Of a stretch of DNA of 64,000 nucleotides, positions 51,761-63,316 are shown one piece after another. The position numbers and the translations under genes were made by a program. Numbering within the stretch: the first letter of the stretch is position 1; the number at the start of each line of letters is the position of its first letter. The notes under the pieces were generated by a model. It saw nothing but the letters and a program-made list of their open reading frames with translations, was not told the DNA's origin and searched no databases. Location: contig JAKNDB010000109.1 in assembly GCA_024305405.1 (NCBI GenBank), positions 3,348,001-3,412,000 on the forward strand, given 5' to 3'. The stretch comes from Dirofilaria immitis. Taxonomy: Eukaryota; Nematoda; Chromadorea; Rhabditida; Onchocercidae.

Positions 51761-54234
51761 CTGGATTATTCTTGATTTTTTTAAAATTTATTCTACAAGA
51801 GGGAGACATATATTTAAGTCGGTGTCCTACGTTTACGTTTGTAACTTTGTTTTATCGTTTCTATCTTCACATCCGCGCTGATGAAAATGTTGGTACTACG
51901 ACACATTCAATCGCATAAGAATGGATATTTTATTAATAAAAGAAGAAAGAAAAAGGAATTATTAACAAAAAATATTGTGCTAGGAATTTTTTTAGTTGTA
52001 AACTTCCTAAAATTTTTGCTGTCTTTTCTTTATTACATAAATGACAATTAGTTTCGTCGATTGTTTTGCATTTGCCATCATCTATGCTTACTGTACATCT
52101 TCCCACTGGTTTTACTTTTTTTTGTTGACTTTAATTATTGCATATTACATAAACAATAAATATTTCAAAATTATCTTTTAAAATGAAAAAGCAAAAATTA
52201 TTTTGCTTGTCAGTGGACAAGAAAAGATATTGCATTTCTGATTAGTAAATGCACAACAATTTCATTTGAGGATTTCAAAATAATTTTTTTACTTCCTTCT
52301 TTTTTCTCTTATTACATTTCTCTTTTGCCCATCTGAAAAATAATTATTTCTTAAATCAGTGGAATTTACAAACTTTTCATGCATTGATATATTTTGGGAT
52401 GAAATTTCCAACAAAAAACCAGAGTGTGAAGTAGGAAGATTATCATTTTTATGATGATAATATGTGCAATCACATTTCAGTATTTCAATATAAAACAGTT
52501 TCTTAAATCCATTTCCCTAAAATCTGTTTGTATTCTTCCGAACCTTTCTAGTAACCTATTTGTTTGTAATCAGCCAAAAATGGATGATGTTTATCCATTT
52601 TGGATTTTTTGATACGGCAAATCATAAAAATTTGACTGAAAACTTAAAACGAAAATATTTTAAACAAGCAAATGTAAAAACGTAAGAAGAAAATTTAAAA
52701 TTGAGTGAAGGAAATCAATGAGGGTAATCCAAAATCATTTTCAGCATTATCGTTATCATAAAAATCACACAACATTAATTAACTGATGGCAAGTGGTGGA
52801 AAGCAAATTATACCAAGCAATCCATTTTAAAGACGGACTTAAAAATAACAACTTCAAAGTAACGTCAACTAATATATGCACGTGGAGAAAAAGGTAGTAG
52901 TATAAGACATTTCGAGTTAGGAAAACATCTGAAAAAAATGGCATAAACTGAGTGAATAATACAATTCCATCCGGAATCTCATTAATAATAACGATATTAA
53001 TTCTTCAATTTATACAAGGAAATCTGAAAATACGGTTATGATTGAAAAGCTTATTTGAACTTTTTTTCTATTCCTCCTCAATCTACTTATTTAGTCTCCG
53101 TTAATTTTCGTTTTATTCTTCAACGCAATTTTTACAGTATTTAATGGCGCTAAGCAATCCAAAAATGATTGCTATGTGTTTTACATGCGTTCAATTGACT
53201 GAAAAATGAAAAAGCATAGGTGCGTTGCCCAAAAATATTAGAAAATAGATGTTGGGAAGTTGAGAGCGTTTTTATGTCTACACTAAATCTTATTGTTGAA
53301 AACGACTTTGATCAATCGCGGTAAAGACGAATTGGTTAAAAATCATACCAAAATTCAGCTATGAAATTAGTTATTTGTGAATCAACACACAAAAAGAAAA
53401 TTTTACGTTGAAATTCGAAATCGCAAGAGCTGTTCTGTTAGTAATTATCGCTTACCATTAATGTATGAGATCGATGAGTACGTAAATGTAATTATAAAAT
53501 CTAATTACGCATCTTTGATTTCTCTTCTGTGATGATTCCTTGGGATACTTCATCTATTGTGGTTAATAAAGAGAAAAGAAAGATAAATAAAATTTCTTAA
53601 TTTTTTTAAACTTTTCTAGAGCGTGCATTAAAATGTATCGAAATGTTAAATAGTTCCCACCAAACTACGTTATTTTTCACTAAGCTATAATCGACAAATT
53701 CATCAGTAAAATCATTTTGTCATCTATGCAATGCATTGATTTTACTCATGTATTATACAATCTTTTGAATACTTCGTAACCTTTTTCCTTTTTTCCTTAG
53801 ATCGGCTTCGAAAATGGGAATTAGTTAGTTTATTTATTTCGTATTTATTTAGCAGGAAAGAGAAAACTTAGGAAAGGAGGAAAGAGAGAAAGTAAAAGAA
53901 AAAATTAATATGAGATCTTAACAAAGTCTAGAGGATATTTTGGGTTGCAAATTTGGAATTTTAATGACTGACCTAAGGTGAAATTTAAAATTGAATAAGG
54001 AAATTTAAATCATTTATTATTCTCAAGCATAAAAAAATAATAAATATAGAAATTATATTTCTGTATTTATTTTTTTTTGTGGCCTTCTTGCCAGAAAACT
54101 TAAAGTCGGAATTTCCAAACTTCGAGTTAAATCGTTTTTTATAAGAGGAAATGATGGGAGAGACGTAGTACAAAATACGCAGTTGATTGTTTTAAGCAAA
54201 GGAGAACTTTGATCTTGTTTTATGTGAAGAGTTT
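51761..54234. other. Intergenic tract, no gene recognised
   Basis: No exon with supporting splice sites was found on either strand. A purine-rich patch at about 53850-53900 is low complexity. Confidence 0.5.
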
Positions 54235-54373
54235 AGTAAATAAAGAAGAAAGTTAGTGTTGTTCTAAGTAAGAGAGGATCAGGAAACAACGCAGAACTTT
54301 GATGTTTTATAGCATTTTCTTTCGCTTTTTTTTCCTGCCTCTTAGAACAACACTAACTTTTTCTTTATTTACT
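54235..54373. repeat. Inverted repeat with 33-34-bp arms
   Basis: The left arm 54235-54268 (AGTAAATAAAGAAGAAAG... ending TTGTTCTAAG) is the near-exact reverse complement of the right arm 54341-54373, differing by one indel. The spacer is about 72 bases. Part of the left flank (AGAACTTTGAT) recurs inside the spacer. Confidence 0.8.
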
Positions 54374-54375
54374 AA

Positions 54376-54450
54376 AGGTTAAATTTACGATACAGTCGTA
54401 GGTTAAATTTACGATACAGTCGTAGGTTAAATTTACGATACAACAGCCGT
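54376..54450 (+). repeat. Tandem repeat, 3 x 24 bp
   Basis: AGGTTAAATTTACGATACAG begins each unit, at 54376, 54400 and 54424. The first two units are identical and the third ends in a variant with a small insertion (ACAACAGCCGT). It starts two bases after the right arm of the inverted repeat. Confidence 0.9.
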
Positions 54451-55338
54451 AACATTACAACAGTAATTCAGTGCACTGTGCAGTCTACTCTATCTAGACT
54501 CATCATTTTTTCGATACACGTCAGTCAGCTCTGTATATTTTTCAGAAAAGCTTTTATGTTCTTTACATATTTAAAATTAAAATATGCTGTCAGGGTCATA
54601 ATATGAATACAAGTGTGTGACTATCTGACTGACCAGGTACATCTGTTCGTAAGAAATCCAAAATTTTACTGATTCGCTGTGTAAAGAAAAACTATCAATT
54701 ATGTGTACTTTCTTTACTCTACGAAAAAGAGGACAGTGATAAAAATACGGGAAAAATGTGTGTCATGTCGAAATGGCAGTTTTCTGTTGTCCATTTCCAA
54801 TTTAATTAAGCTGTGCGGTAGAATTTTGGTTATTTATTAAAAAGAGAATGCCAAAAGCACGCAACATAATTTCTGATGCTGATAATCGATTTGTTATCTA
54901 TAATTACGCAACATGTGCTTTATGAACGATTTAAGAAAAAGCGTGTAGTTTTGTATGTCAGTTTTTTTTTGCTGAATGCTGTCCAAAATAACGTATCAAG
55001 AGACAATATTTGCCGTTGATCAAGCTCCCAAAAAATGATATTTCACTCTCCCATCAATCACCAGAAACTTATGAAGTGAAGCAAGCTCCCCACTGATCAT
55101 CAGAAATGACATCACTTTTGTTTAGGAAAACAAAACATTTCAAAATTGCGATGATCAGTGAGTGCGGCAATTCGTAGCGATTTTTAACGGAAAAGCGAAT
55201 AGTACACTCTTTTAGATTTTCTCTGGATTTATCCGTTGCTTGTTCCTGTTTTTGATATTCATTACGAATTTATTTCTGCAAAATTTGAATCTACTTGCCG
55301 ATTCTGTTTCCTTTCATAATAAAATATATATATTTCAT
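54451..55338. other. Intergenic, nothing recognised
   Basis: Flanks the C-terminal end of the bacterial fragment. I could not identify further bacterial sequence or an exon in it. Two short similar blocks (AAGCTCCC followed by ATCA-CAGAAA) occur near 55022 and 55083. Confidence 0.4.
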
Positions 55339-55690
55339 TCAAACCCCCGTTTCAATAGAAAACTTGATATTTGATGACGGTGTTATATCATAGGGCTCTT
55401 TAACTAAAGGAAAGCCAAAATCTAATCTAAACCTACCACCAAAAGGAGAAGGTGCTGAAAAGCCAAAGCCAGGTGATACTCTCACAAGCTTACTATCATA
55501 ATAGTCCTTCTCATATCCATATTTCTTACTTTTATCATCTAGACCAAAAAGCGTTGCATAGTCAACAAACAATGACCCTTTAACAATAAAATAATCATAT
55601 AACTTTAGTAGCGGAAAATCCACTTGCTGTGTTAAGTTGAAATAAGTTTTACCTCCTAAGCTTTCATTTTTATCTTTTGTCAAAGAACAC
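55339..55690 (-). pseudogene. bamA: Nuclear fragment of a Wolbachia-like bamA (BamA/Omp85 C-terminus)
   Basis: About 114 codons without a stop end in TGA at 55339-55341. BamA is the beta-barrel insertase of the Gram-negative outer membrane and has no place in a nematode nuclear gene set. The segment matches the last strands of the barrel in order: LGGKTYFNLTQQVDFPL (cf. LGG..Y..G..E..FPL), VKGSLFVDYATLFG (cf. KG..FVDAG.L), then VRVSPGFGFSAPSPFGGRF and LDFGFPLVKEPYD, the closing G-G.S..SPFG..R.D...PL.KE.YD motif of alphaproteobacterial BamA. Only the C-terminal seventh or so of the protein is present. The open frame runs on to 55824, but its upstream part shows no barrel features, so the junction with host DNA is placed near 55690. 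The likely source is the filarial endosymbiont. No intron or promoter is visible, and the fragment is probably inert. A chimeric assembly join is the main alternative. Confidence 0.85.
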
Positions 55691-58600
55691 ATGTTGAACA
55701 AAGAACACAAAAATTTTGTTTTAACTCTATTTTTTATCATAATATTTACAAATATTTCGGATTGGTTGTTTATCGATGAGAAGCTAATCAAGAGTTCAGG
55801 ATGCTTTCGTTTCCTGAATCCCAAATTTGATTTAAATCCATCTATTTCTCTGGTGTACTATGTTAATAAATTGATAAAGAAAAAACAAATGAATAAATTG
55901 ATAAAGCAAGGAAAACTTAACTATCACTTCATCGCAAGTCAGTATTCTTATTAATATATTGAAGCTGAATATTTTTAAATTTTATTTGAATGGAACTTTC
56001 GAAATTCTAATATAGCTTAGAATATTTTCTTCTTCGCTAATGATTCCTTTAATTTTGGCGGATAACCAACACAGAACATCAACTGGAATCATTTGCAGAC
56101 TGATAACTTCATCCAAGATATGATTTTTGATTTTCCATCTCTTTTCAAACGTTTAATGATCCATCTTTTAAAAGCCATCTTTTTATCGGTTACTCATCAC
56201 ATAATCTTAGTTTTAATACGTATATATATATATATATATATATACATAACGTTAACATTCAAGTTTAAGTTAGTGTGGTCTGATTTTGTAGCAATTCTAT
56301 CGAACTTTCAACTATCGAATGTTAACACTCGGAGAGGTTGGACAAATATTTGTAAAAGGAACCTATCATTTTCGTTCTGCGATTTGATGCAGTCTCCAAA
56401 CTCGATTGCTGTGTTAGATTGAATTCGTTTAACTGCACATAGTTTTTCTAAATGGCAATTTCTCAAACAGACTTCACAGTGGGGATATCTGTATAACATC
56501 AAATAACGGGTTTCTAACTGGGAGTTTCGACGAATCGGGATAAAACAAGCGCATGGCGATTAGTCAGTTTAGAAAACTGAAAAAAGTGGATACTGAACCA
56601 GCCAGTAAATAAGAATCGGCAGCTAGTCTTGAATAGCTCATGCATTCCTGCCACAACCGGTGGACTTTTGCATTGGATAGTCGAACAATCTTGATGTTAT
56701 TGTCTGATTAAAAAGAATAATTCAGCAAATTAATTTTTGTATGGGAAATCCCTTTTATAGAGCAAATTCTTGTCGCAATTCTGTGTGAAAAAAACTAGAA
56801 ACAAAGTGGTCAGTGGATGCTTATTACATCTTTTCTTTTCAAATCAGTACCGCAAAAACATTTTTCGAAAATCCGAACGAAAGAAGTGAAACGGCCGTAT
56901 CCTCTTGTTAGATATCACAAATGTTCTTTTTCCTTTCTCAGTCCTAATCTGTAGCAGTCCTGGAAGTTTATCAGCAAAAAGTAGCTGTAAATATGAGGAG
57001 ACCAATTCTGCCACTATACCTGCTATTCATATGCAACTGTCGATATTGTTTACCCCGACTTCTCTTCCTCTCTCTCTTCCTATGTTTAAATGTATGCTTA
57101 CTTTGTGTATTAAACACGTGGCGACTTTTGTTATTTTTGCTTTTAAAATGAACGTGAAAATTTCTGATCGCATTGCTGTTTAGTTTGGTGATCGATTTTG
57201 GTAATTAAAACGAAGGTTTGTTGTTATGGGGAAGTGAATGAACAATGAAAGATCCTTGTCCCACTAAAACATCTAAACAGCGAGGCACCAGAACGACGAT
57301 TCGAAGTGTCCGGTAGGCCGGGAAAAGATCGCATATAACATTATTAGTTATAGCCTTTCTATTCGTTTTACATTCTTTCCGCTTGTCTATTCTTCTATAG
57401 ACATCAAGAATAGTGCAGTGAGGTTCCAAATCCATTCCAAAACATTTGATGATATCATACTAGAGATAACGTTGAGTCGTATTTTTTTGTCGAAAGTATT
57501 GATTTCGTGATTTTTCCCTTTCTACATTTGAACTATCTCTCGAAAACAATTTTGCTTTTAACTTGTAAAGCATTGATATTTAACGATGAGATCAAAAACG
57601 TGGAATTTGGTTATTTCCAATTCATCACCGTTATCACAATTTCGAGTAGTAATTTTATTACGGGACAAAAAGGAACGGCACAAAAAAACGCGTCGAATTT
57701 TGACTCTTCTACACAATGGATGAGAAGCTGATTTGCATGGCGATAAGTCTAATTTGTAAGGTACTCTGCTCAGTGGCAATGCTCTCACGATTTTTTTCAT
57801 AGATGAAAAATTCTTGGATGTTCCTTGCTTTCTCTTCCATCTCACTACGATATGCACCACCATTGATTTATTCTCAACAATAATTTGAAACTGTCAGGTG
57901 TTTCCACAGTAATGCGCAGCTCGCACCTTTCCGTTTTCCTGAGTCATTTTTTTTTAGCTATCTTTTTCTTTTTATTTTTCCTTATGTTTGTTCTTTTCTC
58001 TGTGATTCCCAGTTCCATTTCCTTACGATCCCTTACAGTCGTTAACGATTTTAGACATTCTCAAAATGAATTTCAGTATTTTATCATATCAGGTCTGTGC
58101 TTTTTTTGTAGATCATGAAGGGACTATTGGAAATGAATCCAAAAGTTTTCTTTGTGGAATTAAAAGGAAAATTTAATAACACTGGGTTTTTTTATTTCAT
58201 CTTTGAAAGTGCATGTTTGAATTTCTTATTCTTAGCCATACAAGGCCCTCCATTTTTTTCATTAGGTTTTTGGGATTGTTTTGATATAGCAAAAATCTTG
58301 ACAGATAGAAGAAGACGAGGAGATATTACCGTCGCGATTCCCCACAATCACCTACGATGAACTTGTCATACTCTTAATCTTAATTTTTCTTAAAGCAATT
58401 TGATTCGCAGCTTCTATACAGATCTTATAAAGTACCAGAGAACTTTTTCCCTTTTATGCTTTTAGTAGCGAAAATGGCATAAAGAAGCCCACTACAAGTT
58501 GTATATATTGCATACATGTAAATAAACTCATTTTTTCCGTTTTCTCGATGATGGGAACTGAAATTACTTTCTCTTATAAATTTAAAGCATTCCTTTCCTC

Positions 58601-60640
58601 TCGCAGCTATAGTGTTATTTTTGTTAACCAAAAATTTACTGTTGACGAATGCATGAATTATACAATATACTTTGTTGATAAACATAGAAATGTCTTCTGA
58701 ACACAAGATATTTTAATTGTTGCTCAATTTTTTTGTATATACTTTTCTACTTGAAAATTCTGCCTTCATTACTAGGCCGACTTTACAATAAAATTTTTGT
58801 GAAAAACTGGAAATTATTAACTAAGAAATTTCCGCTCGTTTTTTCTCTTCTAAAGAATTTTATGAAATGTAAACGTTGGTGCGCAAATCCGAATAAATAA
58901 TGCATTATTTGATAGCATGACTTAGTCGTATCGGAAACAGCAGTCATGGATATCTTGGAAAGGATTCTTCCAGATCATTCACTTTAGAACACAACCCGTC
59001 GGATAGACTTGAATTTTCTAAGAAATATGACATATTGTGGCTCAGCAATGAGTATTTCGCTTTCTAACATCGCAATGTAATGCATATGTCAAGTTCAGAA
59101 AATCCGTGACCAAAGTAGTAATTTTTAGTTACCAACTTCTGCACTTTTTGAAAAGTAATTTGTATGCAATTGTTTTACTTTTTTTTTATTTTTATTTTTT
59201 GTTGCTTATTGGCGAAGTTTTGAATTTTTGTCCAGAAAAATGGGAAAAATTTCTCATACTCATAAAATTTTCGAAAATAATAAGTCGTCTTCAAATTGCT
59301 TTTTCTGTAAATAGTTTCTTTGTATTTCATTAAATTCCATTATTTTGAGAATGATGAGAAATAACTTTTTCTATTTTCCTGTCGTACGTAATAAAGCCTT
59401 TTTCGGTAGAAGATGAAAGAAAAATATTCTTTTCTTTCATTTTAATTATAAGTAAAAATGATGAGGCCAACATCTCTTTGGCAAATTTTTTTGCGGTTCC
59501 ATTTTTCTATACCTTAGTTTCCAAAACCAACATCTACATTTTAACATCTTTATATTTTTCAACGTTGTATGAATTTTTCCAACAGTTTTTTGACTAATTC
59601 TTTTTTTCTTCATTTTTAATTTAATTTCAAAATTCAAAAATTCTTTCGGGAAAAATTATATAAATATTATATATGCATAGATTTTCTTTATGTGTAATGA
59701 TCTTTTTTGATATGCGGTTAGATGAATAAGAACTGTCACAGAATTTTTTTGGAGGAGCTAGTATGAAGTTGTATCTTATTTGAAGTTAAATTATTATAAG
59801 AAGATAGGTCTGAAAAAATGATAAATAATCTTCGAAATTATTTATTCATTGCTTTCCAGATTTAAAATTTTAGCTATCTGTTCTGCAAATTATGAATACG
59901 AATTGTAATATTTAGCCCTTTCAATATGTGACTAAATATCTTCATCCTTATTTACTACTAATTTCAAATTGCATACTTCCAATAATCATATTTTTTTGCG
60001 TCCCATGCGACAAAATTGTCACCTCATGTTTTTAAATTAAATTAAATTCTTGATTCTGACATCAAAATTGTTTCGCTAGCCAAAATAAGGGCAATGATTT
60101 AGATCAAATTCATTTAGGCTAAAAGAAAGTAAAAAAAAACTCTAAACAGGAGAACTTTATATAGTGTAGGTATTTAAATTTTCTCCAATATTTTGCAGAG
60201 ACAATCAGTTTTTCCATAGTCTAATTGTATTTTAATCAATGTTTTGTTTTAAGCGCTTTAAATCTTTAAGGCGATTTATGAATCCGTCTGTTATTGTAAA
60301 AAGTGAGTTTAGTATTAGTATAGCTATTTGCCATTTAAGGAGGAATGTTATGATCTTAAATGTAGAATCCTGTTTTATTTCAGTACTCTGTGATGTGCAC
60401 TATTTTTATTTTTCCGTAATTAGGCAGAATAATGACGATTCATCAAAAAGTGAAGCCCGTAATATTCAAATAAATCAAAGAATAAATTTAAAAAATCTGT
60501 AGAAATCTAGATTCAGGAACTAGAAATGTAAAGCTGTTAGCTGACTGGTAGTTGAATGAAGGAAAAAGTCTGTGGCATGAAAGGTCCTTGCCAAAATATG
60601 CTAAGTGAATAAAGATTATATTATTAATATAAAATAGTTA
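55691..60640. other. Gene-poor tract
   Basis: A (TA)n run lies at about 56221-56244. The part from about 56500 to 58100 is less AT-rich and has several open frames on both strands, for example 57205-57435 and 57558-57863 (minus). None has splice support or a domain I recognise. The segment 55691-55954 could hold rearranged bacterial sequence next to the bamA fragment, but no family motif was seen. Confidence 0.4.
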
Positions 60641-60672
60641 TACTCTTAATATTTTTATTCCTGAAACGGCAT

Positions 60673-61000
60673 CTAGTGAAGTGTTAAATACTGAAATTTA
60701 TATTAAAGTCCTAAAGAAATTTGAAGACGCATATTTTTCGCGTTAACGTGAAACTTTGGGAATGAAATTCTTCTTTGGACCACGAACTTTTTTCATCAAA
60801 AAAATTTTTTCTGAATTCGTAACATTTTCATAGTTGAGAATATATTGCATTTTAGAGTGCAGAACAACTGCTTTTGTTTTTTTTCTAGCCTTTGGATTTA
60901 AAAATTCACTTACGATAAGGGTGAAGAGGATGGAGGAAGAGGAGCTATAGAACATAGGAGGTGCATCTGAAGGACCCATATAACAAGCTCCACCAGTCAT
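60673..61000 (-). CDS. Possible 34-residue product or C-terminal exons of a secreted gene
   Basis: Exon 61000-60914 (MTGGACYMGPSDAPPMFY then Ser5-ILFTLI) ends in an ideal ATC|GTAAGT donor. Exon 60690-60673 follows a AAATTTCAG acceptor in phase and reads YLTLH then stop. AATAAA follows about 15 bases later, as expected for a 3' end. The C-terminus is a serine run followed by a hydrophobic stretch, which could be a tail anchor or a GPI-attachment signal. The frame is also open upstream to an ATTCTTGCAG acceptor near 61041, so these may be the last exons of a longer gene rather than a complete one. Not recognised. Confidence 0.25.
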
Positions 61001-61040
61001 CCATGAGTTCCGAACATAATGAATAGCTCTGCAAGAATTC

Positions 61041-62260
61041 TCAGGTCTATTCGGACTCTTCGCCTTTGTTCATTTCTTTGATCAACGATTACCTGCTCCT
61101 TAGTCATCTATTGATCTATAGCAAATCGTTTCCAAAATTTGTTAATTTCTCCCGGACGATCTGCTTGTTTTCATTATGCTGTGCTAAAATGCATTCCCAA
61201 TTCAACTAATACGTTTCAATCATTTTAATCTGATGCCCTCGTAACTTGATTATTTCTATTCTGCTTCATTCTTCATTCTTTTGCTATCCATTCTCTTGCT
61301 AAGATATTAGCTTATATTTATCTTTTTCTCAAAACTTTCACCTCTCGATAAATACCAACATTGCCTGTAGGTTTCAGTTCAAAAATTTACTGTTCCTTGC
61401 AATCTTAATTTTTCGCATTATGCTAACCAGAGTTAAGCAAGATACAGTATATAATTATATATGATCAATTTTATCATAAATTTCCACACGAAGAATTGAA
61501 AATGATAATCTTAGGAGGGATTATTGAAAGTTACACGAATCTGAAACGCCCACTCTGTAATATGCTTATTACATTTGTCTCAAATCTTTATTCCTTTAGG
61601 ATCTTTGATCTTTTATCGTTATGTATTAGTATGACTCATATCAAATTTGTCTTGAGTGCTTCTCAAAATTTTATTCGTATGATACAAATAGAAGATTTTT
61701 GAGTTGTAAAATAATATGTGACTAAAAACATTGAAGTAACTTGATAGATTGATTACAATGTAATTTTCTTCCAAATGCGCCAATTGAAAAGAAATCAGTA
61801 ATTTCATTAACGAAAACATGCATCTGAATTTCTGCTCTTGTCACTGTAGTTGTAGTTTAGATAACTGACGGGTTATTAAAGAGTTAAGCAAGTGTAATTG
61901 AGGGATCTCACTTGTACCCACTGGCTCCAAAAACCCTCCTGAACAGATCGTATGTAGTTAGGTTATAGTGGTAGAAATTCAATCACATTAACCCTATTTT
62001 TCAATAGTTATAAATATAGAAAATTTGGGAACGCATGGACGATAAGGGCCAAAATTTCTCCTGCTTCACCGTTCGTCTTCTTTGCAGTATATTTCACAGT
62101 GATGGCACTTTTTTTTAATGCTACTTGTATTGGCCTTCTCAAAAAGTTTTACCATTATAGCCATCAAATCATTTTGCGTAATTTACCCACATTTGCAGGT
62201 CGAATCAATCCATCTGAATAGCGCAATATGTAACACAGCGTTAGTTTTCTACGAGTAAAA
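61041..62260 (-). other. Coding-like remnants on the minus strand
   Basis: Several coding-like stretches lie on the minus strand in different frames and are broken by stops. Examples are a Lys/Glu/Asn-rich stretch at about 61250-61130 (containing LNWECILAQHNENKQIV), VIVDQRNEQRRRVRIDLRI at about 61090-61035, QEGFWSQWVQ near 61935 and VKLFEKANTSSI near 62140. These could be a decayed gene or mobile element. Purine-rich DNA can produce similar frames by chance. Confidence 0.2.
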
Positions 62261-62495
62261 GAGACAATATAGGTAGAAATGGTAATTAATAACTGCAGAC
62301 AAAAACAAATCGGCTGCTCTGATACTATCTCAATATATCATGATTCAACACAATACGATTCTATTGATAAGCACGCGCATCTGTACATATAGCATTCACG
62401 TATAAAACACGCACACGAAAACATATAAAGAATTTTATATCGTATAGCTAAAGGTAAACAGGGTATATCTACTGGTAAATTTACATTTTTGCACT

Positions 62496-62702
62496 TCATG
62501 TTATTTTTAAATAGATGTCTTTACCATTAAAAATTTGTCTACTCGCAAGATACGTCTCGGTCAGCTGGTGATACATTTGGCGCACATGTATTTGAAAAAA
62601 TTCCATTAAATTATGTATTTCTTTAAGCTTAGTGATTTGCATATAAAGAATAATAGACGATAACTTTAAAAAGTAGCTAAACGACTTAATTTCGTGGGAC
62701 AT
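62496..62702 (-). other. Exon-like helical open frame, unassigned
   Basis: Between about 62640 and 62525 the minus strand reads a helical stretch (TKLKEIHNLMEFF, QMYHQLTETYLASRQ) ending at AATG|GTAAAG, a possible donor. No partner exon was found, and the frame has no known domain. It may be one exon of an unresolved gene or a chance frame. Confidence 0.2.
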
Positions 62703-63266
62703 TTCTTAGATTCAGCTTATCTTCTAGTATTAATTTACATTGGCATTTTTCCGATGCTTAATACATCTGATGCGGAATTCGTAATAGGAATCACTTAAGT
62801 AGTTATAATTTTGATCAGGAAGCCCTGGACTTTGGTAATGAATTCAGAGTGTTGAAGGAACTGAATATCTCTTACCATTTCTATCTGCCGATTTCTTTAT
62901 TTCATCGTTCAGGTGCATTCAAAATTAGTTGTAAATTTCAATTCACTGAAAAGAAAACAAGGAAGTTTGGTACAACCTTGAGATATTAACTCCAAATTTA
63001 TTTAAACAAAATTCATTGAAAATGTCATTTTTTTCATGGATGCTATTTTCTTTGTCAAATAAACATATGAATGGAAGTTATTCATAGAACATCGCGTAAA
63101 TTATAGTTCTTAAACTCGAATGAATTTCAGGGATATTTTCTGTTACTTCTAGGAAGTAAAGCATTCAGAAAGTGTGGCTGTATTGTATTTGCTAAATGAG
63201 TGAGATTTTTCTCTATATTATACATTATCGTTACATTTATCGTAGCAATATCAAACATTAGGTTAC
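62703..63266. other. Intergenic, nothing recognised
   Basis: AT-rich sequence without exon, RNA or repeat features that I could support. Confidence 0.45.
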
Positions 63267-63316
63267 TTCATACAATCGGAATCAGAAAAAGATGTTTCTG
63301 ATTCCGATTGTATGAA
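63267..63316. repeat. Perfect 22-bp inverted repeat with 6-base loop
   Basis: 63267-63288 (TTCATACAATCGGAATCAGA plus AA) and its exact reverse complement 63295-63316 flank AAGATG. A further TGTATGAAA follows directly after the right arm. No gene is adjacent. Confidence 0.9.

Noticed and set aside
57290..57320. GC-rich short palindrome CCGGTAGGCCGG
   Set aside because: It is too short and isolated to support a regulatory or mobile feature.
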